A program made the translations under genes and the position numbers. Shown here piece after piece: positions 47,812 to 61,099 of a DNA stretch of 64,000 nucleotides. The stretch is from Phyto melanocephala (lineage: Eukaryota > Arthropoda > Insecta > Diptera > Rhinophoridae), in NCBI GenBank assembly GCA_941918925.1, contig OW799236.1:104796562-104860561 (forward strand), in the 5' to 3' direction. The notes under the pieces were generated by a model. The model ran no database searches, was not told where the DNA came from, and saw only the letters and a list, made by a program, of their open reading frames with translations. Position 1 is the first letter of the stretch. Each line of letters opens with the position of its first letter.

Positions 47812-48065
47812 ATATATTTGGCTGTGCCAAATATTTGATACACACCACCAATTTTGTGTAGTACTTTTACACCACAAACCAAAAAAAAAAAAAACAAAAT
47901 TTATTTTTGTATTGTAAATCACTAGGCCAGAATAAAGGCTTAAGATAATTTTTCTTTTATTAAAATTCCTAAATATTTTTTACTAATAACTAGGAGTTTG
48001 AAACATATACGTCTGTTAGTGTGTTGGTTCAAATCACGTTTTAGAATCGCCCACAAATTAAATAC
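47812..48065 (-). mobile_element. Remnant of the hairpin-ended repeats (families A/D)
   Basis: TTTGGCTGTGCCAAATATTT followed by GATACACACCACCAATTTTG is a decayed hairpin plus subterminal repeat in the orientation of copy 1. After a gap, CGTCTGTTAGTGTGTTGGTT then AAATCACGTTTTAGAATCG matches the core phrase of family D. The two halves come from what in other copies are different core types. Confidence 0.55.
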
Positions 48066-48099
48066 TATCACTGCCAGCCAGTGAACTTTGGCCTAGTAA

Positions 48100-48640
48100 G
48101 AGAGTATCAAGACTGTTCCAATTAGAACATTAGACATACCAGATACTTGACGAAATCTCACAAAAAAGAAGTCCAAAGGTGTCAAATCACACAAATGATG
48201 TAGAAAATTTACAGGTCAATTTCGTGAGGTAATTCGTTTACTATATATTGGGTTTAAAATAGTATTGGTTTCAAAGGCTTTTCGGCATGTTGCATTGTCT
48301 TGTTGGAATTATTTCTCATCCAAATAATTTCTTATGGCATAGGAAATAAAAAAATCACGACTTACGAGAGCGAGTTGCTGACAGAGACTTTGGATCGATA
48401 AATTCGCGTCCTTTGTTATACTCACGTCTGCAGCGATGATGGTTTCTTCTGTGCACGCGCTACGGATTAAATATAGATATATAAATGAGGTAATGACCCT
48501 TTCCATAGTAAACTTAACAAAGTGCACTAAAAGTTTTATGAACAGAGCGTGAGTTGTTGAAATAAATTTCCAAGATTTTTAAACGTTATTCTGGTGTAAG
48601 TCTTTGTATAGCTGTTTGCCAAAGAACGCCCTATACAACT
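48100..48640 (-). pseudogene. Decayed, internally deleted mariner-like transposase
   Basis: The minus strand reads RSACTEETIIAADVSITKDA then NLSIQSLCQQLAL, equivalent to the linker and second helix-turn-helix of mariners (consensus R..RTEE.I..V..S...NLSIRR..QQLGLS). A deletion then leads straight to LDEK-stop-FQQDNATC, with the second catalytic Asp, followed by a ITSRN..VNFLHHL stretch and CDLTPLDFFF, with the third Asp. The first Asp is in the deleted part. Terminal repeats were not found. Confidence 0.65.
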
Positions 48641-48743
48641 TAAAGTATTTTAGATAAAAAGCCTTCTGAACCTATTACTTTGAAAATTATAAATCAATTT
48701 AACACTTGACTTTAACTGTTGTTACATAATATATTAAATTACC

Positions 48744-48794
48744 TTTTTGTCTCTTTCTTTGCAGGTAAGAAAAACAATATGAATAATGGTATGT
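48744..48794 (+). promoter_or_regulatory. Candidate recursive-splicing (ratchet) site
   Basis: CTTTTTGTCTCTTTCTTTGCAG is followed directly by GTAAGA, so an excellent 3' splice site (ending 48764) is fused to a good 5' splice site (from 48765). This is the TTTNCAG/GTAAGT arrangement known for zero-length exons in very long fly introns. A further donor, ATG/GTATGT at 48788/48789, could define a 24-nt downstream exon, as ratchet sites often show. It is on the same strand as the candidate exon at 46900-46974. Confidence 0.6.
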
Positions 48795-48799
48795 TAATG

Positions 48800-51700
48800 T
48801 TTTTAAAGAAGAAGGCAGTGAAAGTCGAACCATAATATAAATCATAACTTTTGTAACTTCTTAACTCCACACATTAAATTTGATTGCTTTTGTTCTTTTT
48901 CTTTTGACTTTTATTTTTATCATTAAACTTAAGTACGATTTGAAAAAAAATATTACTTTCAGTAAACGCCACAAAGAATTGCAATAAGTAATTGTGCTCT
49001 CTACTGTTGCGTTAAAATTTTTATAAAAAAAATAAACTAAATTTAATTAAAGTAATAAATTGAGGAATATAAAGCACGTATTAATTCAATTTCATAAAAT
49101 CTATAATTTAATTAGCAATCTCTATGCTAAATTGGAAGTAATTAGAAGTTATTTAAAGTCATAAAAAATACTTCAAAAAATCGTTTTTTATTTATTAAAG
49201 AAATACGCGTCAAGTTTTTATCTTCTTTTATTCTTTTATTTATATCTTGTAAACTCTTATTAATATTGAAGAAAATAGGAATTTCAATCAAATTGCTGCT
49301 TTTATGCCTTTAATAAACGTTGGCTTATTTCTTTTAAACATACTAGAGATAATTTTTGTTCAAAAAATAACATTTAAAATCATTGTTATAAAAATTCCAA
49401 GCACTTTTTGGGGTTTTTGTCACAACGGATTAAACTAATACGGTAGTATTAAGTATAAGTATAAGTCAATCCCTAGAGAAGGAATAGCGGATACTAAATT
49501 AGTAATAACAGTTGCTCCTCAAAAAGATATTAGTGCTCGTGGTAGTTTTATCTGGGTTAATAACTTAAACTTTTATAGTAACTTTCGCTTCTTATAGGTT
49601 AATAATTGCTCATGTTATTAAGCCTAATTTGATATAATCTATTGTATTACTACTGTAAGAGCTGCGCTATTTAAGCTCTTTGTACGAGTATTAATACTGT
49701 CATAACGGTTTAATATACAATATTCTTTAGACATTGGCGCAACTATATCAGCCTGTGGGATACAACCCCCAACCGAATTGTTTTTTCTACACCTAGATAT
49801 TTCCATAACTAAAAGTCGATAACTCGTTATATCATAATACAAGAAATACATGAGTCATTTTTGTCAAAAAAAGTTTAACCCTTTTTTCTTCTCTGCAACA
49901 AGTGATGAAATATTGATAATCGCTTTCAAAAAATTTAAATCATACTAAATCTGTAACAATAAGTTTTGTTTTGCAGTTATTAAACTTATGTTCATTTGTC
50001 TTATTTCAAATAATTTTTTTCTTCTTTTAAAAGCGGAAAAGATTATATAATATCTTAACTCAGCAAGCGCTGATACTGAATCTTGCTGTATTCAACGTCT
50101 ATATCAGGCCAGCTTCTTGACTAAGGTAGGTTCACTATATGTACAGCAGTTTCTAAGTTGGTTACTAGAAACTAGCAAAATCACATAATTTTCTGCTTGG
50201 CCTACACTTTTTTAGCACAATAAAAAAATTATGTTCTCAATGACTAACAAATAATGTTTCTACTGATCAAGCAACACTAAACAGCAAAGCAACAAAACAA
50301 AAAGAAAAGAAAACCACTTGCTTTGGTTTTACTATTTGCTTTTATGTGCTGACGCAGTCAGCGGCAGCAATTTATTTCGCAAATATACCTGCGGATTTGG
50401 CACACAATTTTAGTTTCTTTTTTATACTGCTGCGTGTTTAACAACTTTAAATGTTTTGATAGCAATAGTTGAAACCAATTTTTAAACGATCTTGTGCTGA
50501 AATTAAGCACCTTGGGTTTTAATGCTATTATTTTCGATATTTTTATTATTCACACTTTGTTCTTATTGTATGCTTCTATATGGAACGATGACACTTATTG
50601 CACCTCTTGCAGCCATAAGGCTTTTATAAAAGCATTTTTGGCTTTGTGGTTTGAACTTACTCCCAACCACTGCCTTTGAGTGTAATTATCACTGCACTAA
50701 AATCTCATAATTTATTCATATCCTTTTTAATGGAGTGAGGCATGAAATCAGTCGAAGAATTGAGTCTAGTTTTTCGAGTGATATAAAATAAATTACTATC
50801 AGCCAGAACAATATTAACAGGTAAGTCACTAGCAAAAGCGTCAGTCGCTTAAACACATCTCTATTTCCCTCTCTTGGTGCAATACGATGTTATCTCTAAA
50901 GAGACCACACCAACAACTTGTCTAGAACCAGTTCAAAAAGCTTATTGATTCAAGTTATAACAGATAGGATTTTGATCTGTCGTGAGACCATTTCTCTTAA
51001 TTGTTGTCTCCATGAAGCCAGGGTATTAAAAATATTTCTTCACACCACTGCGGGATATCAGCAAAAAAAACATGTACTAGAGAAGGCATGTAAGAGGATA
51101 TTGTAAATACACCGTAATTTTTGGCTGGTATTTCTACTTTCGGTTCTGCCAGTTTTTACTCAATATATTAAAATAAATATTGCGTTAGCTTATTCAATTA
51201 TTCAATTCCAGGTTAAAATATGCATAAAAGATAAATTTCGGTTATTACATGGGAAGTATTTAAAATACAATTTTTTATTTTTTTTTATGAAAACTACATA
51301 TGTAAAGACTTTTACAAATATTATTTTGATAATGCTTAATTGTCGACAAATAAAGGTATGAGAATTTTAAACCATATTCCAAATAACTCTACTAAACAAT
51401 TTAATAACATTATCTTAACATTAAGTTTTTTTAACAAAAATACTTTTTATGATTAGTTTCCTAAATATTTGAGAATTTATTCTTAATTTAAAATTAATTA
51501 TAACCTTAAATGTAATCTTAAAAAATTTTAATTTTACTTTAAAATAAAAAATCTTTGATTTGACTAGACTATAAAGATCGCAATAATTTAAATTTGGCCG
51601 TTTTTTTCCCTTTGTGTAACGTCTTAATTCTGCGAAATAGTTTTAATAAGCTGCCTATATTATGTGTACAATCCTTAAACAAACAATCTGGTATTTATAA

Positions 51701-54700
51701 CTTCTTAGGACTATTTTTGAATTAAGGTTAAAGTTCTCTACAATTAACTCATCTCCTCTACATTGAATAAAATATTTAAAGTGTCTGCCACCTGCAAATT
51801 AAAAACAAAATCTTGCAATCTTAGACCTCAATCGATTGAAAGAAGAACCCTCGAAGTTATCAAAGAAATACTAGAAACTAAATGAGGCGCTAATAAATCA
51901 AAGTATATTTTGTCCTTATTCAAATCTTAACTAAACTTTTAGTAAGCAAAAGAACCTAAGCAAGAAAAAAATATTTAAATTTTCCGGTGCATTTACATGT
52001 CATTTAAATATATTTGAAGTCCTTAAGAAATCTCATTGGTGTAAATAGTGTTTCTCAAACTTTTTTTTAAAAAAGAATACTTGTTAACAAAAAAAATTAA
52101 AAAAGAATTATGTGTAAATAAGAAATTAATAGAAAATATATCTAGGTGAAACAACATCTAACACTCAGAAGCACTATCTTCTAAAAAACACATCTTTTAA
52201 ATACAAAAATGGTAAACAGAAGCAAAAAGCTTTTAAAACCACTGAATAGATGTTCAATGTTGGTATTGTTGGAAATTTGGTTGTTTGCTATGGTTAGATT
52301 GTTGTGTTTCTTAAAAGATGCTAGCAGTTGATCCGAGTAAGTAGTTAGTGGGTATGTGGTGCATAAACGCAAACATAAATGTTTTTAAGTAAAACTTTAC
52401 CTTTAGCAAAACCTAAACTTTTATGCACTTTTATAAGTTGTCATTGTTGTTTTTCTTCGTGATAGAAGGCAAAGTTTGAAATTTTATTTTACTTCAAAAC
52501 TGTTCTATTCTTCTTTCGTGTCCAAGCATGGCAATGTCATCAGTGTCATTTTCACTAGCTAGAAACTTGTTTAATCATGTTAAAAAAAACTGAAATTTTC
52601 CAATGATTTTTTTCGTTTTTGTTTTATTTACTTTACAAAACTTATTATTTGTTCATAAAAATAAAACAAGAAAAGAACTTTTGGTGAGAGAAAATTACTA
52701 ACGAAAAGGATCAAGTGGGTTTAAAATATTTTTTAACCACAAGATTAGGGTTAGAAATTCAAACTAACTCTGTTTGTACAATAATGGATGAAAGCTTTGC
52801 GTAAGAAGAATTTAATTGGTTTTTATATGGAGTAAAATAGTTAAAAGACATTGTTTATAAATAGGATTGAGATGAAAACATAGAAAAGTAAAAATTTAGG
52901 ATATTATAAAAAGGCTTGTTAAGAGATATGCTCTGTAAGTAGGAATAATAATCATAGTCCAATAGGACATACAAAACTATTAAGACCTATTTGATTTCTT
53001 TGCAAAATCGCAAAAATATTTACGCATCCAACATAATTAACTTTTTATTCGAATTGCTTTAAAAATTAAGTTTTCTATAAGGTTTTCTTTATAAAGCTAG
53101 ATTTTTATGTAACTATTAGTAACTAGTGAAAGTCCTAATGTTTTAGAACATTTTTAATATAGCCAAGGGAAGTATGCTAACCATCCCCAAAACTAATTTT
53201 CTTTAGAACATATTGTTTTAATATCAAAAAATTTTAAAAACGAATTATAAAGTTATTCAAAAACTCTCATAATGAAATTGCCTTATGTGCGGAACTTTTT
53301 CTAACCGAAATGGGCTAAAAAAAATTTTTTTATTCGAATAGTATTTTCCACCACGTGGTTGTATGCCACTATTTCGTAAATATTAGTTATTTACACACAA
53401 ACTTACGTACAAAGACTTACACATTTTTTCGATCTTAAATAAATACACAAACTTATTTCTATAATTTTACGCTCAATCTCAATTTTAATTTTTAATTTCA
53501 CTTACACGTTTTTAAACGTTTTCTCTATTTTTTTTTTTTTTTTGTAAACAAATACAAAATTTACTTTCGACACTTTGACGTATGATTGATTTAATTGCAA
53601 AGTTAGTGATTTATATTGCTCATACGTACTGTACAAAATTGAAAGGAATAAAAAACCGTTTATACTTTATTAGTTTTATATACATACATATATAAGTATG
53701 TACACAACGAATGCAACGAATATTTATTTTTAAGTATTCTCGGATACAAATGTGAATGTCAAGAAATATGTGTATTTATAACATGCGAATATTCGTTACA
53801 TCACTAATGTAAACATATAATGCATATATGTATATAAAAGAAATTTTACAGCACACACTTTAACTTTTTTTTTTAATAAATCAGACAAATTTTAAATTTG
53901 CTTTACATAGCATTTTGCAAATAACAACTTAGTCGACTTAGTAAATTTCTTTGTTGTAGGTTTCAATTTTATTTTTAAAATAAATTATAGAAACTATTTA
54001 TCTTATCATATTAAGTGCATAATTAAAATAGCAATAATATTAAAAATATGATGTGAGAACAGTACTACAATGATCTTGTTTATTATATTTTTAAAACGAA
54101 AATATGAAAAATAGAAATCCTAATAACTCAAGAATGAACACTGAAGTGATTTTTGATGCTAAAACGCATTTTACTAACGTTGTTATATAAATAAATTACT
54201 CGACACAATATTCTATCAAGAGAGTTTTTTATAAACTAAAAACGAAGGAACTCACAACAAAAAAAAATGTGGTCACGTCACAAAAAATCTGTTTAAACAA
54301 ATGACATTACTCTCTATTAAGCTCATAAGGGACCTTTTTCACCAAACTGCTGTATAATAAGTCATAATAATAAGTCAGCCTTCACCAATTATATTCAAAT
54401 AGTGCCCGCATATATTTAAAATGTAATTCATTTAACCAATCCTTTAGAAGTAGCAGCTTTCCTACAGATCAAGCCATAGTTTATAGACCATAGCTTAATA
54501 ATTTTTACATATAATTATTCTGTCGCGTTGTCTCTTCTTCTCGTTAATTAATATTCTAATATTGTGGTTCAGTTGGGTCTCACTTTTGACACTACAATCA
54601 TATCAAACTTAAAATCTTGCACACACACTTTCACAATACTACTTTAACAAAATATACCAGTTTTTAAACGATTTTACTGCCGTCAAATCCAAAACACAAT

Positions 54701-54915
54701 AAAAAACCTTCCTATTCAAAGAGCAAAATCTTGACTATTGTCCTGCGAATTGCAGCACTGTCTAATATAGCTGCTCTTCGCACGACATTTTCTAAGGAAT
54801 TGTTTGTCATGTACTGGTCTTGAATACTGTGATAAGACAATTTTTTTTATGCATGAAGATCTTCTTATGAACATGCGGCTACAATAGAATGAATTTTAAA
54901 TATTTGAGGATAAAT
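48800..54915. other. Long AT-rich non-coding region
   Basis: About 6 kb without a supported gene, terminal repeat or recognisable protein fragment. Short open frames (49639-49851 minus, 50494-50679 and 50918-51106 plus, 52181-52372 minus) have no motifs. It is consistent with intron or intergenic DNA. Confidence 0.55.
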
Positions 54916-54929
54916 AAACTATTTCGTGC

Positions 54930-55110
54930 TCACTCGGTGAACAGGGTGCTTATCTAAAGGTCTATACCGATGGATAGAAATCAGGAAAGGGACAATTCGT
55001 TTGCTTTCTTTTTTTGTCAGAGGTGATTTTAGACTACCGAATTACTATAGCATTTAATAAGTTAAAATATCGGCAACTGCCATAACAGGATATACTTAAA
55101 CTGTATCAGA
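54930..55110 (+). pseudogene. RNase H scrap of a LOA/I-type LINE
   Basis: The plus strand reads LKVYTDG-stop-KSGKG at about 54955-54990, the first catalytic box of RNase H (consensus YTDGSK), then after frame changes DFRLPNYYSIFN-like text corresponding to the FRLPD.CSVFQ segment (55030-55070). Nothing further can be followed. The 55280-55305 phrase shared with 45540-45565 may be part of the same repeat. Confidence 0.5.
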
Positions 55111-55344
55111 TACATATCCGTATATATAAGATGATCTGCAAAGAATGTAATATATATAAAATAGCAAGGTAGACGTGGCTATCAGTCGACGACCATCAAT
55201 GAGAGCAATTATCGGATTCTCTTGCTCCCAGGTCCTATGTCTTGTACTCTGAATCGTTTTAGTATACGCCCGGAGATTAAGTCCTCTTTCAATGACTTCT
55301 GCTACAGTTGTCAAGACTAGAATCTTTGCAACATATTTCATGCT

Positions 55345-56530
55345 ATTTCCGTGACGTTAAAAAAAATTTTGTATGAAAAACTTGAATTATGAATATCAAG
55401 GGAAGTGTGCAAACAAACAAACTTTATTTTATTTTTATGATTTCTCCGTAGCTTTTTATAGTTTAATTGTTCGTTGCAGTTTGTCTGTCAAAATATAAAA
55501 CATGAAGGACAAATAAATTTCATAATCATTTTACGAAGTGTGTACCTTCCATTAGCCGAAATCACTCACACAACTTATCTGCGGTTAGACTACAAGAAAA
55601 TATATGTAATACTTACTCATCGGATTTGCTTTGTGATGATAATCAGGTGATTAGTTGAACAGCTGTATGTAGCTTAGAAAAAAATTTAATTAATATTAAA
55701 ACTTTTTTAAAAAGGATTGCTGAATTTCTTTCTAATAATCTTAATTATTAATTAATACAAACTATGAAAATACTTTCCCAAACAAATTTTCCCCAAAGTT
55801 TTTAAGCAAACTTAAAAGCGTTCAACAAACATCAAAAAAAAAGCATGAAAATATATAAATTCACGCAAATAAAATTATTATTAAATTTTTTTATTGTTGT
55901 TAATTAAATGCATTTTCATTTTATACTATGAAATTGTAATTCTTTTCCAGGAATAATATATACATAAATATATAATAATAATATATAAAAATTTACAACA
56001 ATATATTTGCACAGAACAAAATAACAAAAGCATGTTAATATTGGAATTTTTTTGGTAAAAATATCTTCTTTTGCAACCGTTATAATTAGGAACGCTTGTG
56101 TTTCAAAAGTTTTTTTTTTTAAAAGACGTTATTTTGTTACAAAAGCTCCCTTATATACCCGACATAAATAATGCTGGGGGTTTATTTGTTTTATCATTCA
56201 GAAAAATGGTTGCTCAAAATTTCAAAATGTTTTTTATTATAGTAGATTCACAAACTTGTTTTAACGATAATTGTATCGTTAAAAAAGTAAATTACAATTT
56301 TATAGATTTAGGTATTCTGTTAAATTTCTTTTACGATAGTAAATATTTTTATGTAAACAACAATAATTTTTATATTATTTACTTTATCGACACAAAAGTT
56401 TAACTTTATATCCGACTCAAAAACCACCTGTTTAAGTCTCTTCAATGGCGCGACTACCTGTGGGAGTGATTTTTGTAATGATTTTACTTAAACAATTTTA
56501 TGTCAGATATGCCACTTTATATCAATTTTT
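55345..56530. other. AT-rich non-coding DNA
   Basis: The open frame at 56098-56403 (plus, 101 codons) is Phe/Asn/Ile-rich as composition predicts and has no domain I know. An acceptor-like TTCTTTTCCAG at 55951 has no partner. Nothing else. Confidence 0.5.
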
Positions 56531-56534
56531 TGAA

Positions 56535-57091
56535 CTATGTTGAACAGATCTGTATGTGATATCAATCTTTTGGAAATGTCACTTTGCAGCAACAATAGCA
56601 AAGTAACTGTCACACCACATAGGCATGACGTCACCAAAGTCGGCACCTAATTATAACTAACCATACCGAATCACATCTCCCAACCGAATGTATAATAATA
56701 ATACGTTATGAAACTTTAAATTCGTATTTGTCAAAACTTAATTTTTACACGCTAGGTCCCCCTTCTCGGAGAAAGTCACAAACAAGGTCTCTTAAGTTTT
56801 TAAAAAATCTTTGGACATCTAAGGCACACTAAATTTCAAACCCTAGCCTCCAAAAATTATACAAAATTATACCATCTGACACAAAATGGCTGATGCTTGT
56901 TTCTAATTTAATCATATGGGAATTAAGTAAAGTGATTTGATTAATGGAATACAGTTATCTAATAAAAATTCAAAATCGAAAATGGCGTGGAAAATAATAA
57001 ACCAAAATGGTATTTCATAAATTATCTTTGTGTGTAAAGGTGGAGAGTATTAGCAGAGTCGGCACGGTCGATCATAACTCTTTTACTTGTT
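56535..57091 (+). mobile_element. Family D repeat, 5'-truncated and decayed
   Basis: Begins in the core phrase GATCTGTATGTGATATCAATC and ends GGTGGAGAGTATTAGCAGAG, a degenerate hairpin TCGGCACGGTCGA (57059-57071), then ACTCTTTTACTTGTT. The order matches 33730-34486. Older than that copy, judged by the worn hairpin. Confidence 0.55.
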
Positions 57092-57094
57092 GTT

Positions 57095-59885
57095 TTATTT
57101 AAATCAGCTGTGCTACCTATTCTAAATATATATTACGCCAAAGCTGTTTATTACTTAGGTTTCGCTGTATGTTAATTTATTTTTTAAAGAAATGCTTTTC
57201 TCTAAAATGTTTAAAGTTTAGCTTTTAATCCCTTGATGCAAGTTTTCAAGAAACTTTATATTTAACAAGCCCCTTTAAGTAATTAAAACTTAAGACCCAT
57301 TTTTAGTTACGTAAACTTAAGTAACGCCAAGATCGTTACTATTTTTTATAGTTTTTATTGCATTATATTTTTAACTTATCCCTTTTCCCGTTATCTGGAC
57401 ATTTTACTCGAACTTTGGTTTGAAAAAAATCAGTATTTTATTGTCACACAATGCGAATATTTACTGTTAATATAATGTCGAATTTTCTCTTGGCACTTCT
57501 TCATTATTTATGTATAAGTAACGATTATCTTTAATTAAAAATTACAATAGATTTAATTGTATCAATATTAGAACAATGCTTATAATTTATTCATTTCAAA
57601 TCATACATATTGAATTTATTGATAATACATTTCTGCTAAACTTTTACAGATAAACACATATATTGTACACATATGAATTAATAAATACTTTTAAATATGT
57701 ATTTGTGTGCATATGCTTGTATTATAATCAGTATAAATTTGAAAATGTTTAAATATTTAAATATTTCCATACTGTGTCTCCCAGCACAACAATTCAGTTT
57801 TAATTAAATTACTAACTATTATGTGTTTTTCATATTATATTTTACATTAGAGCAGCACCGTTAATGCAGTTAATAATTTTTTAGTTAAAACAATAGCATT
57901 GTACTTTTAAATATATTATATATCTTATTATATATCTGGGTAATTTTCTGGAACGAATTTTTTTTTTCATTTATTTCTACACGAAAAGATAATCAATTCA
58001 AAAATGTTATGCATATACGCAAAACGAGAGAAAAACATAAAAGAATACGAATATTAAAAAAAAAATATGTAAAAAAAATTCCTTCACCAATAATTTTCAG
58101 AACAGTCAAGACAGAAAAAGTTGAACAGCGTACATGTATTAGGTAATAAACGACAAAAGTTGCAACAAGCGAACAGTTGCCTGAAATTTTTTACAACCTA
58201 AATCTTTTTTCACATGCTTTTTATAGAAAATTAAAACTCAGACAAACCTGTATAACAGGCGCACTAATTAACATGAAATAAAAAAATTTTGAGGAAATAT
58301 TTTGGCCAACGCTCATATAAAATCCAACTGCTACAACAATATAAGCCAGCAGACTTTCGGTTACATCAAGTTTTCTGTTAACAGATTAAAATTTATCTAG
58401 AATGTGAGTCAGACTTTTATCGTCAAACCATTTAGTACATAAGAGTGACTGCTTAAAAAAAGAGCATAAATAAAAAAGGTTTCTTTATCTCAAATTCTGC
58501 AACGTGTAATAGATGCCAATGTGTACGAAAAATCTTGCAGCATAAAATATCTGCAACACCACGCCCACTTTTTCAACATTATTTTTTTTATTTATAGATA
58601 TTTTCATTCAAGAATTCTCAGTATTACGTTTAAAATATATTCGAAACTTTAATCGTAATCGTAAGTGTAAATCAGTTGCAGAGTTAATCTCACTGTTCTA
58701 TTTCCAATCCCTAAAATATTTAAGTGGACTAAACCAAATAATAATAAATTTTTTTTACTTATTTTTTTAGCTCATTGAGTTCATTTTACTTTGTTTGGGA
58801 AATGCCACTCCCACTTTTCATATTTCCTTTAAAATATAACATGGTTGTATTAGAATACCATCTAGTTATATATGCGAAGTTTCATTGATAAATTTATATA
58901 TAAATAAATTTCAAAAACTGTCGCTGCATTTGAAACACACGTAGTAGAAAAAACAGAAAATTCAACCAGTTGTTAATCAGCGAAATCAGTATTTTTCAGT
59001 ACCTGAACTATTCAATGGATATATATTTTCTTCTTTATTTTATTGATTTGAGTATTAATAAGAATTTTTTTAACTGCGCTTTCATTATTATGATCAGTTT
59101 AATTAATCATTTAACAAAAATTCATTCTATAAGATATAAAACCCACAATTCGATTCCTCTAAAGATTGGAAAAATTATATTATTACCCCTACAAACTGAT
59201 TCTCCCTAATATCCATATTGTCCATATATGTGTATTAATTTATGTATGTATGTACATCAATGCCAGTTTTTGTATGTGTAAATGCAACTATTGCTTTATA
59301 AAACAAATCAGACTCATTTAAATTGAATACATGAAAAATAATTATGTTTTAAATACTCTGAATATGTATTTAATATTTAATAACACGTATTTGAATAAAT
59401 AAGTACAGGTACCTATTTTGGAATTTAAATGTAGTTCTTCCTGGCAATAAATAATAAAATTAATAATTAAGAGATAGAGAAGAAAACTTTTTTGTATTAT
59501 TAAAAAACCTTAAATATTTATAACGAAACTCGACATTTATTACAATTAACATCAAAAATATTTACCACCAACATCACAGGTAGAAGCAACATAGCCGAGA
59601 GTTAAAAAAATGGCTCTTGGGTCGAGTATAAGCCAACATCTCAAATTTACCAGAGTTTTTGGTGGGTCGAATTAACAAGATTTAAAATTGTCTATGCCTT
59701 GCAGAACGCCGACTGTCTACATCACTTTCTTAAGTGGAAAGTTAGGAGCTCACATTTGGTAGTTATTCTTTCTCTAAACTATAACTCTGTATAAAATAAG
59801 TAACTTATAAGGATAAAGTTACAACTTTTTCTTTTTTATAAATTAATTTTAAAAAATTATCGCATTATTATTTTGTTTTCATATT
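57095..59885. other. AT-rich DNA with a faint family A-like patch
   Basis: At 58556-58575 and 58804-58820 CACCACGCCCACTTTTTC and GCCACTCCCACTTTTCA recall the GCCACGCCCAC boxes of the family A core, with GCGAAGTTTCATTG nearby, so 58550-58880 may be a worn remnant. Open frame 58970-59209 has no motif. The remainder is featureless. Confidence 0.4.
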
Positions 59886-59889
59886 ATAC

Positions 59890-60590
59890 ACTTCGCCATG
59901 TCCTTCTGTCCGTGGGTTGGTTTAAATCAACTTTTAGAAGCCCACATATGTTACTCAGATCTGCAAATTGTATCAATCTTTTGCAAATATTTTGCAATCA
60001 ATATCTACTGAAACTCAACCCGATTTCTTCACAACTTTCTGAGATATGAGCAAACAAACACGACTGCCTCTGTTTTCCCACATATTTTTACCACAAAAAT
60101 CGACATGTATTAGACCTAGGATAATTTGCAGAGACCTTTGTTACTCTTTTTAGGCTTATAGAGAATAGACATGACTGTAGAAATATTCTTAAAAAATTTT
60201 GGATAATTCTGGTTATATAAATTTAGATAATGTTGGTATCAATCGAAAGGACTTAGCCAGTGGAATATAGTAAATAATGCAAAAGTTAAAACTGAGGATG
60301 GAGTCCGCAATAAAATGGTAAATACATGGATCAAAAAAAGTAATTAAGCTTATGTCCCTTCAACCCCTTAAATATGGGTATCAAATAAAGAATACAACAA
60401 ACTATTAAAAAATTAAGAATCCATCATGGCGTCCGAAACAAAATGACGGATAATATTTTTTTTCTACCTATCAATATGGGTATCAAATTAAAGGGCATCT
60501 TGCATATGTTAAAATTAAATAATTGAGGATGGCATCGGAAATAATAAAAAAAAATTTATAATAAGATAATAAAGGGACCGCCAAATAACT
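59890..60590 (+). mobile_element. Family D core fragment without hairpin end
   Basis: CCATGTCCTTCTGTCCGTGG, GTTTAAATCAACTTTTAGAA and TTTCTGAGATATGAGCAAAC match the family D core in the same order as 33800-34000. It continues with the ATGGGTATCAAAT phrase twice (60376 and 60477). No terminal hairpin follows, so the right end is lost. Confidence 0.5.
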
Positions 60591-60611
60591 TTTTTTTTTT
60601 AAATGTTATAA

Positions 60612-61097
60612 AAAAAAGTGTAGCTTCAGCTGTGTGCCACGTAGCGTCATCCTGTTGAAACTAGATGTTGCCAATATCCTCCACATCAATTTTTGTAAAT
60701 AAAAATTCGTTCAACATGTCCCGATAACAATCGCCATTGACTACTGCCTCTCCTTGTTCATTTTCGAAGAAAAATGTCCCAGTTATGCCTCTGGACCAAA
60801 ATCCGCACCAAACAGTGACTCTTTTTGGTTGTATCGGCTTTTCAATGTATGCGTGCGGGTTTTCTGTGCCCCAAATGCAACAATTTTTCTTGTTTACATA
60901 CCCGCCAAGATCAAAATGAGCTTCATCAGAAAAGAGGATTTTTTTTGTCAAAATCGGCCAAAGTAATGTCGCAGTATTTCCCAGCATTGTGTAACATATT
61001 CGTTCAACCACATTCGTTCAGCGGAGGGATAAAACTAATTATCTGTCAAATCAGACATGATCTTAGTGTTACCATTGACGAAATAAGCACTTGTTGA
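60612..61097 (-). pseudogene. Mariner-like transposase, central fragment
   Basis: An open stretch from 61011 to 60661 reads KKILFSDEAHFDLGGYVNKK with the first catalytic Asp in SDEAHF, then WGTENPHAYIEKPIQPKRVT, VWCGFWSRGITGTFFFENEQ, GEAVVNGDCYRDMLNEFLF and KIDVEDIGNI. The next codon is a stop where a Trp is expected, then FQQDDATWHTAEAT with the second Asp before sequence identity is lost near 60612. The N-terminal part upstream (61012-61097) is frame-shifted. The third Asp and both ends are missing. It is the best preserved central domain of the window's mariners, which implies a younger family. Confidence 0.78.
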
Positions 61098-61099
61098 AA

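Noticed and set aside
47670..47897. Minus-strand open frame overlapping a repeat remnant
   Set aside because: It runs across the worn hairpin repeat, so the frame is accidental.
56098..56403. Open frame of 101 codons on the plus strand
   Set aside because: Composition (Phe, Asn, Ile, Tyr, Lys) is what AT-rich noise gives; no domain, repeat or splice context was seen.
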